A DNA stretch of 64,000 nucleotides from Gnomoniopsis sp. IMI 355080 (taxonomy: Eukaryota; Ascomycota; Sordariomycetes; Diaporthales; Gnomoniaceae): contig JAPEVC010000139.1 in assembly GCA_027946555.1 (NCBI GenBank), positions 33,962-97,961 of the forward strand, written 5' to 3'. Under the pieces are notes generated by a model. That model was not told the origin of the DNA. It was given only the letters and a program-made list of their open reading frames with translations, and made no database searches. Shown here one piece after another: positions 45,214 through 55,955 of the stretch (position 1 is the stretch's first letter; each line of letters starts with the position of its first letter). The position numbers and the translations under genes were made by a program.

Positions 45214-47013
45214 ATGTCTAAGACTGCACAGGATGTTATCGCCGTCGACATGCCGGTGGGACCCCATGATCCGGAGAAGGATGGTCTCGTCGATGAGCTG
45301 CACGGCGACCAGATGGACAAGATTCTCGCTGGGGCCAAGTCCGCCGCCACCAAGGAGCACAACATGACGCTCCTACAAGGCCTCAAGACATACCCCAAGG
45401 CTGTCTTTTGGAGCGTGCTCATCTCAACCTGTATCGTCATGGAGGGCTACGACGTGTGTCTGATCAACAACTTCTATGCCTTTGACCAGTTCAACAAGAA
45501 ATACGGCACTCTTCTTCCCGACGGAACCTACCAGATCTCGGCTGCATGGCAAGCTGGCCTCAGCAACGGTGCGAACGTTGGTGAGCTGATCGGCCTGCTT
45601 ATCAACGGTATCGTCTCCGAGCGCTTCGGCTACCGGTGGACAGTCATCGCTTGCCTGGGCCTGATTTGCTGCTGGACTGCCCTCTTTTTCACTGCACAGA
45701 ATGTACAGACCCTCCTCGTGGCTGAGATTCTTTGCGGTATCCCTTGGGGCGTCTTCCAGACCCTGACCATCACTTACGCCTCCGAGGTCTGTCCTGTCGC
45801 CATGCGCGGCTACCTCACCACCTACGTGAACTTCTGCTGGGGACTCGGCCAAGAAATCGGCATTGGCGTTATTATGGCCATGCTGAATCGCGATGATGAA
45901 TGGGCCTACCGTATTCCCTACGCCTTGCAATGGATGTGGCCGGTGCCGCTCGCCATCGGCATCTTCTTCGCGCCCGAGTCACCCTGGTGGCTAGTCCGCA
46001 AGGGACGCAACGAGGAAGCCAAAAAGTCTCTCCTGCGGCTGACGAGCAAGCACTCCGAGTCGGACTTTGATGCCGACGAGACGATCGCCATGATGGTGCA
46101 CACCACCGCGCTGGAGGAGAAGACTACCTCGGGCGCTACGTACTGGGATTGTTTCAAAGGTTATGATCTGCGGCGCACAGAGATCGTTGTCATGGTCTGG
46201 GCGATTCAGAACCTGTCGGGCAACTCGTTCTCCAACTACTCGACATACTTCCTCGAGCAGGCCGGGCTGAGCCAGAGCTCGTCGTACGCCTTCGCCCTCG
46301 GCCAGTATGCCATGAACATGGTCGGTGTGTTTGGCGCGTGGTCGCTCATGACCATGGGCATCGGCCGGCGGTCGTTGTATCTTTACGGGCTGTGCGGTTT
46401 ATGCTCCATGCTGTTCATACTTGGCTTCCTCGGCCTCGTCCCCGAGGCCAACAAAGACAAGGCCGCGATCGCCACGGGCTCCATCATGCTATGCTGGTCG
46501 CTGTGTTATCAGCTCACCGTCGGCACCGTATGCTACTCCCTCGTGTCCGAGTTATCATCTCGCCGCCTCCAGATCAAGACTGTTGTCTTGGGCCGCGTTT
46601 GCTATGTCATTGTTGGCATTGTCTGCAGTGTCTTGACGCCGTACATGCTGAACCCAAGCGCGTGGGACTGGAGCAACTTTGCAGGGTTTTTCTGGGTAAG
46701 TACTTCTTGTTTTCCCCTCTTCTTGTTTCTTTCCTCAGACCAGCCCTGGAAGCTCGAGTACTGACTGTGACGACAGGCCGGCGTCTGCTTCCTCTGTATC
46801 GTGTACACTTACTTCCGTGTGCCCGAGCCCATGGGCCGCACGTTCGCTGAAATGGACATGCTTTTTGAGCAGGGTGTGTCGGCGCGAAAATTTGCGACTG
46901 CAAAGGTGGATGCCTTCGAAGTGAACGTCGCTGGAACTGTCATGGATCGTTACAAGGATGCCATGGATGCGAAGCATCTTGAGAGAATGAGTCAGGGGAG
47001 CGCACTCTCCTAA
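45214..47013 (+). CDS. MFS maltose/alpha-glucoside permease-like transporter
   Basis: Two exons, 45214-46695 and 46777-47013 (81-nt intron), giving 572 residues and about 12 helices. A long cytosolic N-terminus precedes helix 1 (FWSVLISTCIVMEGYD). Signatures match yeast MAL/AGT1-type permeases: ISAAWQAGLSNGANVGE, CGIPWGVFQTL, ASEVCPVAMRGYLTTYVNF, PESPWWLVRKGR, YWDCFKGYDLRRTEI and GRTFAEMDMLFEQGV. The expected function is proton-coupled uptake of maltose or related alpha-glucosides at the plasma membrane. It is head-to-head with the Zn2Cys6 regulator and 3 kb before the secreted amylase, whose products it could import. A second, related permease lies at 55956. Confidence 0.94.
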
Positions 47014-48161
47014 ATGCCCGAGTGTACATTGAATGTTGACATACCACCCCTCTGGAATTTGACAATGTGATGGATTGGCTGAAGCATTTAACATTAGCGG
47101 TATCGCGTTCAGAATACTTTTCTCCTAATTTCAATAATACATACCCTTTTTTGTCTCGGTCTTGCGTACGCTTTCAAGGATTCCGCGGACGAAGGCCGTT
47201 CCAGTCCGTATGGGCTGCTTCAGGTCCACAGATTTTTGTGTGTACTCGATGAGACCCACGATTTAAAAAAAAAAAGCGGCTCTTGAACCCGTACTTGCGA
47301 ATTCAGCGGCTCCATCCCGCGGCTGGACGGTTTGCCGCTGGCGCTGGACGTCGACATTCTTCGTGTTGACACATCCAAAGTAGAATTAAACAATACTGGT
47401 GTGTGTGATAAGAGACATGTTTCACTCCGAATACTTAGACACCCACTTATACGATCTGGCATTGTGGAATGGCTTCCAGGTTCGGATGCATCGGGCCGGA
47501 CGTAGGCCAGCCTGGATCCCGCTCTCCCTAGCTGCAAATTACGTGTCTTTAATATTGTGCGAGACTGTTGCAGTTCACCCACCCGCTCGGGGCTGAGAAC
47601 GGCTTCTGGAATTTACTTGAACGCCTCTAGATCCGCGAAGTGCTAGATATACTGCAAGGGTTGACGTTCCGCGTGTCCGGGAAGGGAGCCTCAAGACATC
47701 CCTTTGCACGCGATAATAACAACACTTCCCTGTTCTACATATTCCACCCATGCTAACATGAGATACATTAGAACTCCGCCATATGTGGTGTGGCAATATG
47801 TAAATATGATATCACCTGGTACAAGCATCTTAGGCCAGTCTCTGGCCAAATGGAGGTACCTCGAGGTTACTCGTAATCGCACAGACTTTTATTGGCTGTA
47901 ATCCCTCACTGGTACAAGTGTTGTTGCTATCACGCCCAAAGGGATGCGTGTAGTCGACATTCTTTGTGGGGCCGAGACCTCGAATTGTTGTCAATAATCA
48001 AGGTTTCTCTACTAATGAGTTAATAAATCGGAATTGCAACCCACCTACTGAGCTGGGTAATCGTTGACTCCAGCTTGTCTGTGAGCGCGAACGCCTAAGT
48101 ACGACAACAGAAGTGTGACAACGGTGAGCCTACTGGTCGACTTATATACTACCATAGGAAA
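47014..48161. other. Spacer after the maltose-type permease
   Basis: 1.1 kb with only short chance frames; no gene or repeat recognised. Confidence 0.45.
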
Positions 48162-49560
48162 ATGCATCTCACATCAAGAAACGTGACGAAGAAACATGTC
48201 GTATTGGTAGGCGTCGCCACGTTCCTCGTCATACTTGCTTCATTACACCTCACAGACACGGTGAGAATCGAATCTATACCAAAGCCAGATCCAAAGGCCT
48301 GGTACACTTCAGCAACATCGCTGCTGCAACAAAAGCAGTTTTGCAAATGGGAATTCTCACACTACGAGCCCAGCGACTACGAAGAAAAGTGGTTCTCCAT
48401 TATCCATGATGCGCAAAATCATATATGCGATGTCATCCAGGAGCCAGAACATGCGGCGAATAGCATGAGCATCGTCAGATTTATCGAGAGTCTTCAAGAG
48501 CTTGACAGCAGAATCAAATGGACCCATTACGACACCGTGCCTCCAGTCCAGGCTGACCCCGACTACCAGCTCTTCTCCCGCATGCACTACTCCAGGACTT
48601 GCTACGATTCGCGGTCCGACACTTTCAAGCCCGCCACAGGTCGTGGGGTCCAGCTGATCGAGCCGCTATGGGGCATGCTACGAGATCCTTTCGATGTGTA
48701 CTGTGGTAGTCAACGGCTGACAATGCCGACCTGGAACAGCCAGGATATGTCCCAAAGTAAGGAAGCTATCATGCCGCAAGGCTTTGCTCCCTATACATAC
48801 GACTTGCATGCGACCACCCCAATTTCCAAGGCCGACGACGACAAGCACAGTTGGCGGCCTCATGGCATCCCACCATGGCACTCCAGCCTTACACCCAGCC
48901 AGGACCCGCATGAGGGGACAGTTTTTGAGAAGCCCAAGAATATCTTTGTCGATCTTGGGTCCTCGTATTTTGGTGGGTGGGGTGGAGTGTCTACAGGTGG
49001 AGTGTCTGCAGTCGCGGCCAGTGGGAAATACTTCTACAATACCTATCATACTCGCGGTCAACCCTTTAATGACTATATCGCTGTCGAACTAGCCGAATTG
49101 GACGCCACAATTGCGTATTCCCAGATCCCTGAGGATCTTGTGGGTGTCTACAACCTGATCAACACCGGTCTTTCCATGGAGGAAGGGAACAAGCTCAATG
49201 TCATCGCCATGCTGAAGCGCATTGTCAAGCCCAACGACTTCTTTCTCCTCAAGCTCGACATTGATACTCCATTTTTGGAAATGGCCATAGTTCAAAACCT
49301 CCTGGACGACGACCCCACGCAAGGCGGTGCTAGTGCTCTGGTAGATGAGCTCATGTTTGAACATCGTACGTTGCTCGATACCACCTGCAGGGAGCGGAGG
49401 TCAAGACCACTAACCTTTTGAGACAGATGTCAACTATGAGCCGATGATGGGAGGGGCATGGGGCTATGACCAAGGTGAGGATGCAGGTGACTTGGCGTAT
49501 TCTTATACGGTATTCCGCGAGCTGCGCAGAAAGTCAATCAGAGCACATAGCTGGCCTTAG
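48162..49560 (+). CDS. Type II membrane protein with methyltransferase-like core, uncharacterised
   Basis: Two exons, 48162-49365 and 49427-49560 (61-nt intron), giving 445 residues. A single N-terminal membrane anchor (HVVLVGVATFLVILASLHL, residues about 13-31) follows a short basic tail, so the bulk should face the secretory lumen. The C-terminal half contains NIFVDLGSSYFGGW, resembling a nucleotide/SAM-binding glycine loop, then FNDYIAVELAELD, LVGVYNLINTGLS and FFLLKLDIDTPFLEMAIVQ. The splice junction rebuilds LMFEHHVNYEPMM, a motif I recall from a eukaryote-wide uncharacterised group. A FkbM-like methyltransferase or a glycan-modifying enzyme is possible, but no activity can be assigned. 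It lies between the permease and the amylase on the same strand. Confidence 0.82.
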
Positions 49561-50042
49561 GTGACCAGCTTTGGAAAGTCGAGCGCTTCTGTGACGAATA
49601 TAAAATGAAGAATACCATCATAGTTAAATTGCACTTGTCCTGAGAGTCATTCAAGTCGTTATGTTTGTTATGTGGCGGAAAACTTGAGTCCGGAAAGATC
49701 CGAGAGAAAGTTAGTTGACCGTTCGGGCTAAATATACATCGCTTTTCTGGGATCCTGAGGCCATAACAAGCTCCAATGACTCAGCCCGTTATTAATTTCA
49801 CGACCTATGCCACGCTAGCGAGATCTCTTGGCGGTGTCAAGCAATTTCATTTTTATATGGATATTCTGTAGGAACTCGGGAGGCTTTAGGCCAAGAGTTC
49901 AAGATTGGATCATGAAGGAGCGCAGGCATTCTCCTCAGAACTTATAAAACACAATTTCTCCTATCAGCCATGGTCTGACGCAGTCGCTTTTTGGAAGGTG
50001 GTTCAGGAATTGATTCGCATTCTTTGCCCAAACCTCTATACT
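49561..50042. other. Promoter region of the amylase gene
   Basis: Spacer of about 480 bp with a TATA-like AAATATA near 49731 and two CGGAAA half-sites described separately. No gene seen. Confidence 0.5.
49676..49696 (+). promoter_or_regulatory. Direct pair of CGGAAA half-sites upstream of amylase
   Basis: CGGAAA occurs at 49676-49681 and 49691-49696, spaced 15 nt, about 350 bp before the amylase ATG. Zn2Cys6 regulators bind CGG triplets, and AmyR sites contain CGG or CGGAAA. The spacing does not match the classical CGG-N8-CGG element, so this is a weak candidate only. Confidence 0.25.
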
Positions 50043-52567
50043 ATGCAGTTCTCCGGCGTAACCGGTGGCTCAGGCTGGCTTTTAGGCCTTTTGTGCTTAG
50101 CAATTGCTTGTCAGGCCCTAACCACGAAGGAATGGGAGAAGCAATCGATCTACTCGGTCATGACCGATCGATTCGCAAAGTCGGCCCACGATTTCGCTTC
50201 CACTCCATGTGCGCTGAAAACTTATTGTGGAGGGACGTGGCAAGGTCTCATCGATCACTTGGATTACATTCAAGGTATGGGTTTCACGGCGGTGAGTAAA
50301 GGATAAGATACAACATCTTGATGATCTATCTATACTCGTGTGTTTATGATCAAGGTCCTAACGCGAGTATTAGGTATGGATCTCGCCTGTTGTTAAGAAC
50401 ACGAAAATCACCTTAGATGGGTACGTTACATTCAAACATTGCATATCATAACTCTCAGATATGATTGCGAGACGTTTGTTCAGTGGGTCCTGACCGAGTC
50501 TTCGGTGTAGAGAACCGTACCACGGCTATTGGGCCGACGATATTTGGTCTCTAAATAGTCACTTTGGCAATGAAGACGATCTTCTGGAGTTATCGGACGA
50601 ATTGCACTCTCGAGGAATGGTAGGGTCACGATTGTTGCTTGCATCCAATGTCCATCCGACTAATGAAACCCATTAGTACCTCATGGTGGACGTAGTGGTA
50701 AATCACATGGGCCCAGCAGGGACGTCATTGAATTATACCAACTACAAGAGCCTGAAGCCTTTCAACTCGGCCAAGTACTACCATGAGCCATGCCTTGTCG
50801 ACGAGGCCAACAGCACATCAGTAGTGTATTGTCGCGTTCATGGCATTGGCGATGGCGTCAGCCTTCCAGACCTGAAAACCGAAGACACGTATGTCCGCAA
50901 CGCGCTACAAACATGGATACACGAGCTTGTCTATACCTATGGTATCGATGGCATTCGCATTGACACTGTCAAGCATGTCGAGAAGTCATTTTTCCCAGAT
51001 TTCATTGAGGCCTCTGGGGTATTTGGAATTGCAGAGATCTTCGACGGGAGTGTTACCACCTATTCTGACTGGAACTCCTATGTTCCGGGAGCCTTCAATT
51101 ACCCATCGTTAGTGACGACTTTGCAAATTCTCAAGCTCTCGACAACACTTCTTTCATACCTAGATAATGCTAATACCTGGCCAGATATTATTGGATGCTT
51201 CGCATCTTTCAGTCCAAAACCCAATATATGGATGAGCTCGTTACTGGACTCAATCAGATGAAGAGTGAGCATTTCCTCCCGTATCCGTATGCTGCTGAAC
51301 AAGACATACTCGAGGCCCTTGCACCAATCATCATGGATTTCACGTCATCATCATCTGTTTTTTACATTCTATTCCAAAAAATAATAGGGTTGATCTGTTG
51401 AACTGATCCGAGCATTGAATGTAGACATTTCACTCGTCTTCGGCAACTTTCTTGAAAATCACGATACGGTCCGGTTCGCTCATCTTGTGGGAGACATGTC
51501 ACTCACAAGAAACGCTCTCGCATTTATGATGATGCTGGATGGAATGCCCGTCATCAACGCAGGCCAAGAGCAGCGCTATTCTGGATCCAGAGACCCTTAT
51601 AATCGAGAGCCTGTGTGGCGCTCAGACTACAATACCGACTCCGAGTTGTACTCTTGGATTTCGAAACTAAATCAATTTCGAAGTTTTGCCATTGCTGAGG
51701 ACGAGACATATAGTTCGTCGAAAGCAAGCGTTATCTTCAATAATACGCATGTGATTGGAATGAAGAAGGCAAATGCAATAACAGTCGCCACCAATGTCGG
51801 CCTTGGGGCTGCGAAAGCAAACATTACTCTAACACAAACAATGACGGGGTACTCTTCCTCGGAATATTATGTTGATGTCTTGAGCTGCGAGCTGTACAGG
51901 TCTACCAGTAAAGGGTCACTGAATATTGAAGTCGGATCAGAACCCAAAATCTTCTACCCCGCAAAAGCGCTTAGAGCAGCTGGATGGCAATGCGAAAAAC
52001 AAAGTGAGTTCACCTTCTCATCATTCCTCCAGGGAAACATCCCAGAGAATCAGGGATTCTGCTGACTCTGTCTTAGATAAACGGCCGACATGTCTCGTTG
52101 AGTTTAGCATGAAAGCTGATACTATTTTTGGAGAAATGCTTAAGATGTAAGTACGGTCTCAAATGCACACCAAACTCGACTCCTCCGGGATTTCATCTTA
52201 CTAAACCTGGCATTTTCTTTGTTCTAGGTCTGGGAATGTTCCAGAACTTGGCTCCTGGAACAATGTCTCTACCGTTGCTCTTGATGCGACCTCATTTCCT
52301 ACGTGGACTCAGACTATCGAAGTTCGACCGGGCACAAAGCTGCAATACATCTTCTTGAAGGACAATGTAGGTAATATCACGCTGGAGGATGGAGGCCGAG
52401 GGCTGCTGCGACAATACACAGTGCCACGTGATTGTAGAAATGGGGTCCAAAAAGTACCAAGCACTTCATGGGACGCTCCTAGCAATGAAACTACGACCAA
52501 TGCTCAAGGGCTAGGAGTGGGTATCACTATCACGCTAGGTACTACCACGCTAGATCTGGGGTTATGA
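50043..52567 (+). CDS. Secreted GH13 alpha-amylase with C-terminal CBM20 starch-binding domain
   Basis: Eight exons: 50043-50291, 50374-50420, 50511-50619, 50677-51107, 51185-51264, 51413-52003, 52077-52146 and 52228-52567, giving 638 residues. The signal peptide is in residues 1-25. GH13 regions are intact: DVVVNHMG, GIRIDTVKH (nucleophile Asp231), GIAEIFDG (acid Glu255) and FLENHDTVRF (Asp323). Spacing between these residues matches Aspergillus Taka-amylase within one residue. From about residue 505 a CBM20 domain follows (CLVEFSMKADTIFGEMLK, SGNVPELGSWNN, GTKLQYIFLKD, YTVPRDC), then a Ser/Thr-rich tail of about 40 residues. It hydrolyses alpha-1,4 links in starch outside the cell. Exon 6 uses a GAG acceptor; a TAG acceptor 12 nt later would remove four residues before the ENHD motif. 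Confidence 0.93.
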
Positions 52568-52871
52568 AACCATCAGTCACCGTAGCTAGCATGCAGACAC
52601 ATAAGGCAAACGAGCATCGCAGACTGGCGAGGGGACATACATTAGACTGAGGATCGGATACATAATTCAGGTCCTCCGTCCAGGTTCCGGACGCTTTTGT
52701 GATGAGTTGAAGTTATAAGTCCACAATAATACAGAGATTCGTTGACAGCCCTGATGTTTTCATTTTACCGTCAAGGCGCTTGCAAAATTATGTTTTAGAG
52801 TTTAGGTCACCGAGTAGTTTATACTTAGTTAACGATGCCGTACGTCAAAGCTTGCAGGCATTGTGCATGAT
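52568..52871. other. Convergent 3' spacer
   Basis: About 300 bp between the stop codons of the amylase (+) and the cutinase-like gene (-). Nothing recognised. Confidence 0.5.
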
Positions 52872-53870
52872 CTAGCAAGTCTGGCAAGCTCCCTCAGGGC
52901 AGTACCCATGGGTGCAGTCGAAGCTGCAGAGCCCAGAGTAGCTGTCATCCAGGCCATCAGCAGGGCACCCGTCGGTGGTCCCGTTGAAAGATGGCTCGTC
53001 AACCACAGTGCCATAGCGTGTGCAAGTGCAAACACCCTCGGGACAGTATCCATACTGGCAGCTGAACACGCACAATCCCAAATAATTGTCGCTTATGCCA
53101 TCGGCCACGGTACCCTCAACGCATGTGTCGGACGACGTGGAATTTGTAGTCGCCAAGCCTGTCATATTCACAGCCCAGGCGCCGGCGGCGTCGCTGAAAA
53201 GGTCAAAGTAGTTGGTGTGGTATACGTCAGTGTCGTAGGTGCGGGTGCCGTCTCCATAAGCGCAAACCCCATCCAGGTCCTGACAGTAGCTTCTCAACAC
53301 GCCGGAGAAAGTGTCGAGGTTCGCTTGGGACTCAGCGGTGCGGTTAAACTCGCCCGAGTAGATTGAACCAGACTCAACATTGTAAGATTTGTTCGCAACG
53401 TGAGTTGGGTCGCCAAAGAGAAGAACGGCAGAGATGGCGCTTCCCGGCAGAGCGGTCGGGACAATGCCAGAATCAGCCAGGATATTGGCAACGGTGTTGG
53501 CGCCTTCGCTGTATCCACTCAAGACCAGAGATGAATTTGGGCACTGCTCGTTGTACGATGTGATCTGGCTCACACCGCTGACACGGCCAGCCTCGACGGA
53601 AGCGTCGTAGCTGACAGGGTTTGTGGAGTCGTAGATAATGTCTTCATAATCACAACTGCTTACGGAGCCGCAAATCACGTCGATGAGTGCCTGATTCCGC
53701 CCCGGATAGTCCTCGTTCCAGCCACGCCCGATGAACATATGTAGATCAGTGCAGCTGCCTGTGCCGGTGGATTGACGCTTCGAACTTGCCATATAGTTGC
53801 TGGGCAAGGTTACTGCGCTGGCTAGGGAGGCCAGTCGCAGTAAGTGGGTGAATCTCACAGTTGCGGACAT
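52872..53870 (-). CDS. CE5 family esterase (cutinase / acetylxylan esterase) with duplicated Cys-rich tail
   Basis: Single exon, 332 residues with an N-terminal signal peptide (LLRLASLASAVTLPS). The alpha/beta-hydrolase core is complete: CTDLHMFIGRGWNEDYPG, nucleophile motif LVLSGYSEGA, then the Asp in DGVCAYGDGT and the His in DVYHTNYFDLF. The Cys pairs around them fit the CE5 disulfides. The enzyme should hydrolyse cutin or acetylated xylan outside the cell; sequence alone does not separate the two. After the core lie two copies of a Cys-rich module, DNYLGLCVFSCQYGYCPEGVC and DDSYSGLCSFDCTHGYCPEG in abbreviated form, joined by a short linker. Similar GLC-F-C-GYCP modules occur at the ends of other fungal wall-acting enzymes and may bind polysaccharide; this is inference. 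Confidence 0.93.
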   Translation of the reverse strand: MSATVRFTHLLRLASLASAVTLPSNYMASSKRQSTGTGSCTDLHMFIGRGWNEDYPGRNQALIDVICGSVSSCDYEDIIYDSTNPVSYDASVEAGRVSGVSQITSYNEQCPNSSLVLSGYSEGANTVANILADSGIVPTALPGSAISAVLLFGDPTHVANKSYNVESGSIYSGEFNRTAESQANLDTFSGVLRSYCQDLDGVCAYGDGTRTYDTDVYHTNYFDLFSDAAGAWAVNMTGLATTNSTSSDTCVEGTVADGISDNYLGLCVFSCQYGYCPEGVCTCTRYGTVVDEPSFNGTTDGCPADGLDDSYSGLCSFDCTHGYCPEGACQTC

Positions 53871-55955
53871 GGTAAACTGTATTAAAGAGAGTTTTTGAGG
53901 AATTAATAATAGAAATTAACGAGAAAAAATATATGAAGTATGGTGTATCGTAACGAGTGACAATGGTGGGTGAGGTGTGGTATCTTGACCTAGACCAACA
54001 GGCCAACCCTCGAGAAATCCGGCATACTGATTACAATGAACGCTTGTATAAATACTGTATGGACAATCTCTAAAAAACACATCATCTAAACTCCGGGGCA
54101 TGAATGGGACCGAGCTCTGAACAGTTGTGGTGGATCATGACTTTGCTGCCCCACTGATGCGCAGGACGAATGCGCCGGACTTGTGGGTTTCGCTCGGGCT
54201 TATGTCCTTATTGAATGGAGTGCAATCAAAATTTCAGCCTTGGCATTGAAATCAGCACATCTTGAAAAGGAACAACTCTCGTTTGCTAGGGGCCTTGATG
54301 AGGCAAATACATGCTTAGAATAATGCTTCTAAAAGGCAATTAAATATTATGAATGCAGTCGAATGCGATTTCTTAAGAGCTTCTGGGCATACAAACGTAG
54401 TCTTCGAAACATTGCTATCAGATTCTCTACTTGCTATTCTTTGGCTATATCAGCCTTCGTGAGCGAGCCTTGATGCATCGAACATGGCGTGCATGCAGAA
54501 AATAGGGGTGCGAGCGCACTCGTGGCTCACTTAACAAATTCGGATGTTGGAAATGCAGTCAGACTGTAAGTTTCTCGCCTTTGGCGACTCTTCGGGAGGA
54601 GGACATTTCCGAAACTCGCACATGATCCCTGCCCCCAGCTATCCAGCTACGGTTACATGTGATGATCTCGGCTCTCTCAGCACTGTTACACCAAAATAAA
54701 GGCACGTGCATATGGGAAAGGCGTCGAGGGGCGGTAGCACACACGTACGGAAGTAAAAATCGTACGAAAAGAGCTGACTCTACGATTGGTGGATCACCTG
54801 TACGGAGATGACTGCCTTCCCATAGGCAATGGTTTTAAAATCAGATGCGTAGTTTCCACTTTGTTCAGGCAACTAGGTATGCTTGTCCTACTCTATGCGG
54901 CCCACACGAGGCCGGAGCGGACTAGCGGTGGAGTAATAGAGCGGATTAGGGACCAGCCTTGAGCACACAATCTTGTAGTCATTATATCGTATACATCATA
55001 TCTGGATATCAAATTACAAAAGTGTGTCTCTAGTTGAATGTTACACTTCACAATATCGCAAGAAATGTTTGCCGTATGTGCCCTTGCTAGACTATAAGCA
55101 AAACGTTGCAGATGGTGCTTTCGCTACTTCAAATAGCAATCATTGTCTTCATGAGTTTAAGCTTATTCCTGACCCCGTTTGTGGTCAAACGTTAACATAT
55201 CAAGCCGTTCACTTGACGCCATCCGGCCTTGAGAAGAACAAAATTGGTCAGACTGTTGTGGAGGCAAAGCTGGGCAGTTGAACACAGCTGAAGCACCTCA
55301 GCTGTGATCTTGAAGGCCACAGCATCAAACAAAGCTTTGAGGGCGTACTTCAGATGGTTCATTGCCGATTCTTTCACATTAAAACAGGCATCCTAGTGAC
55401 TATGGGAGGGAAGGCTTCGGGAACCAATCGGACGATATTTCAAACATGTATGCGGACAATCAAACCGTCATACTTTATACAACAGCGAGAGGCGTTTGTG
55501 TGGTATTCTGGGAAACTCTATGCTGACCTCCATCGCACAGAGTGTGTTCCCGACTACGGGATCTAACGCGGGACCTGCTGATCGGCCCAACATGAATTAA
55601 GTTGTAAGACAATATGCATATCTAGAGCCTATCAATGCGGCACAGGTCACTACCCAACAGCCTCAACGCCAATTGACAAAGGAGTTGCAGTGGCCTTGAT
55701 GGGTTTCAAAAATTCGTCTCAATAGAAAGCACGTGGGGCGATGCCACGATGAGACTTCGATGGAAGGTCGATGCTCATACAAAAGATGCACATGGTCATA
55801 AAATGAGGCTGTATTGATAAGTAATGTAGCTCCCAGGTTTACAATCACCATTGCCGTAGACGGTCGAACCCCTCACCTTTTGCTCCAAAGTCTACTCCCA
55901 GCCCCTCTCCAGATACTCTTTACTCCATCCACTTTGCAGGCAACAGTGAGTCACG
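53871..55955. other. Divergent spacer, 2.1 kb
   Basis: Between the starts of the CE5 esterase (-) and the second maltose-type permease (+). Only short frames; no repeats or RNA genes recognised. Confidence 0.45.
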
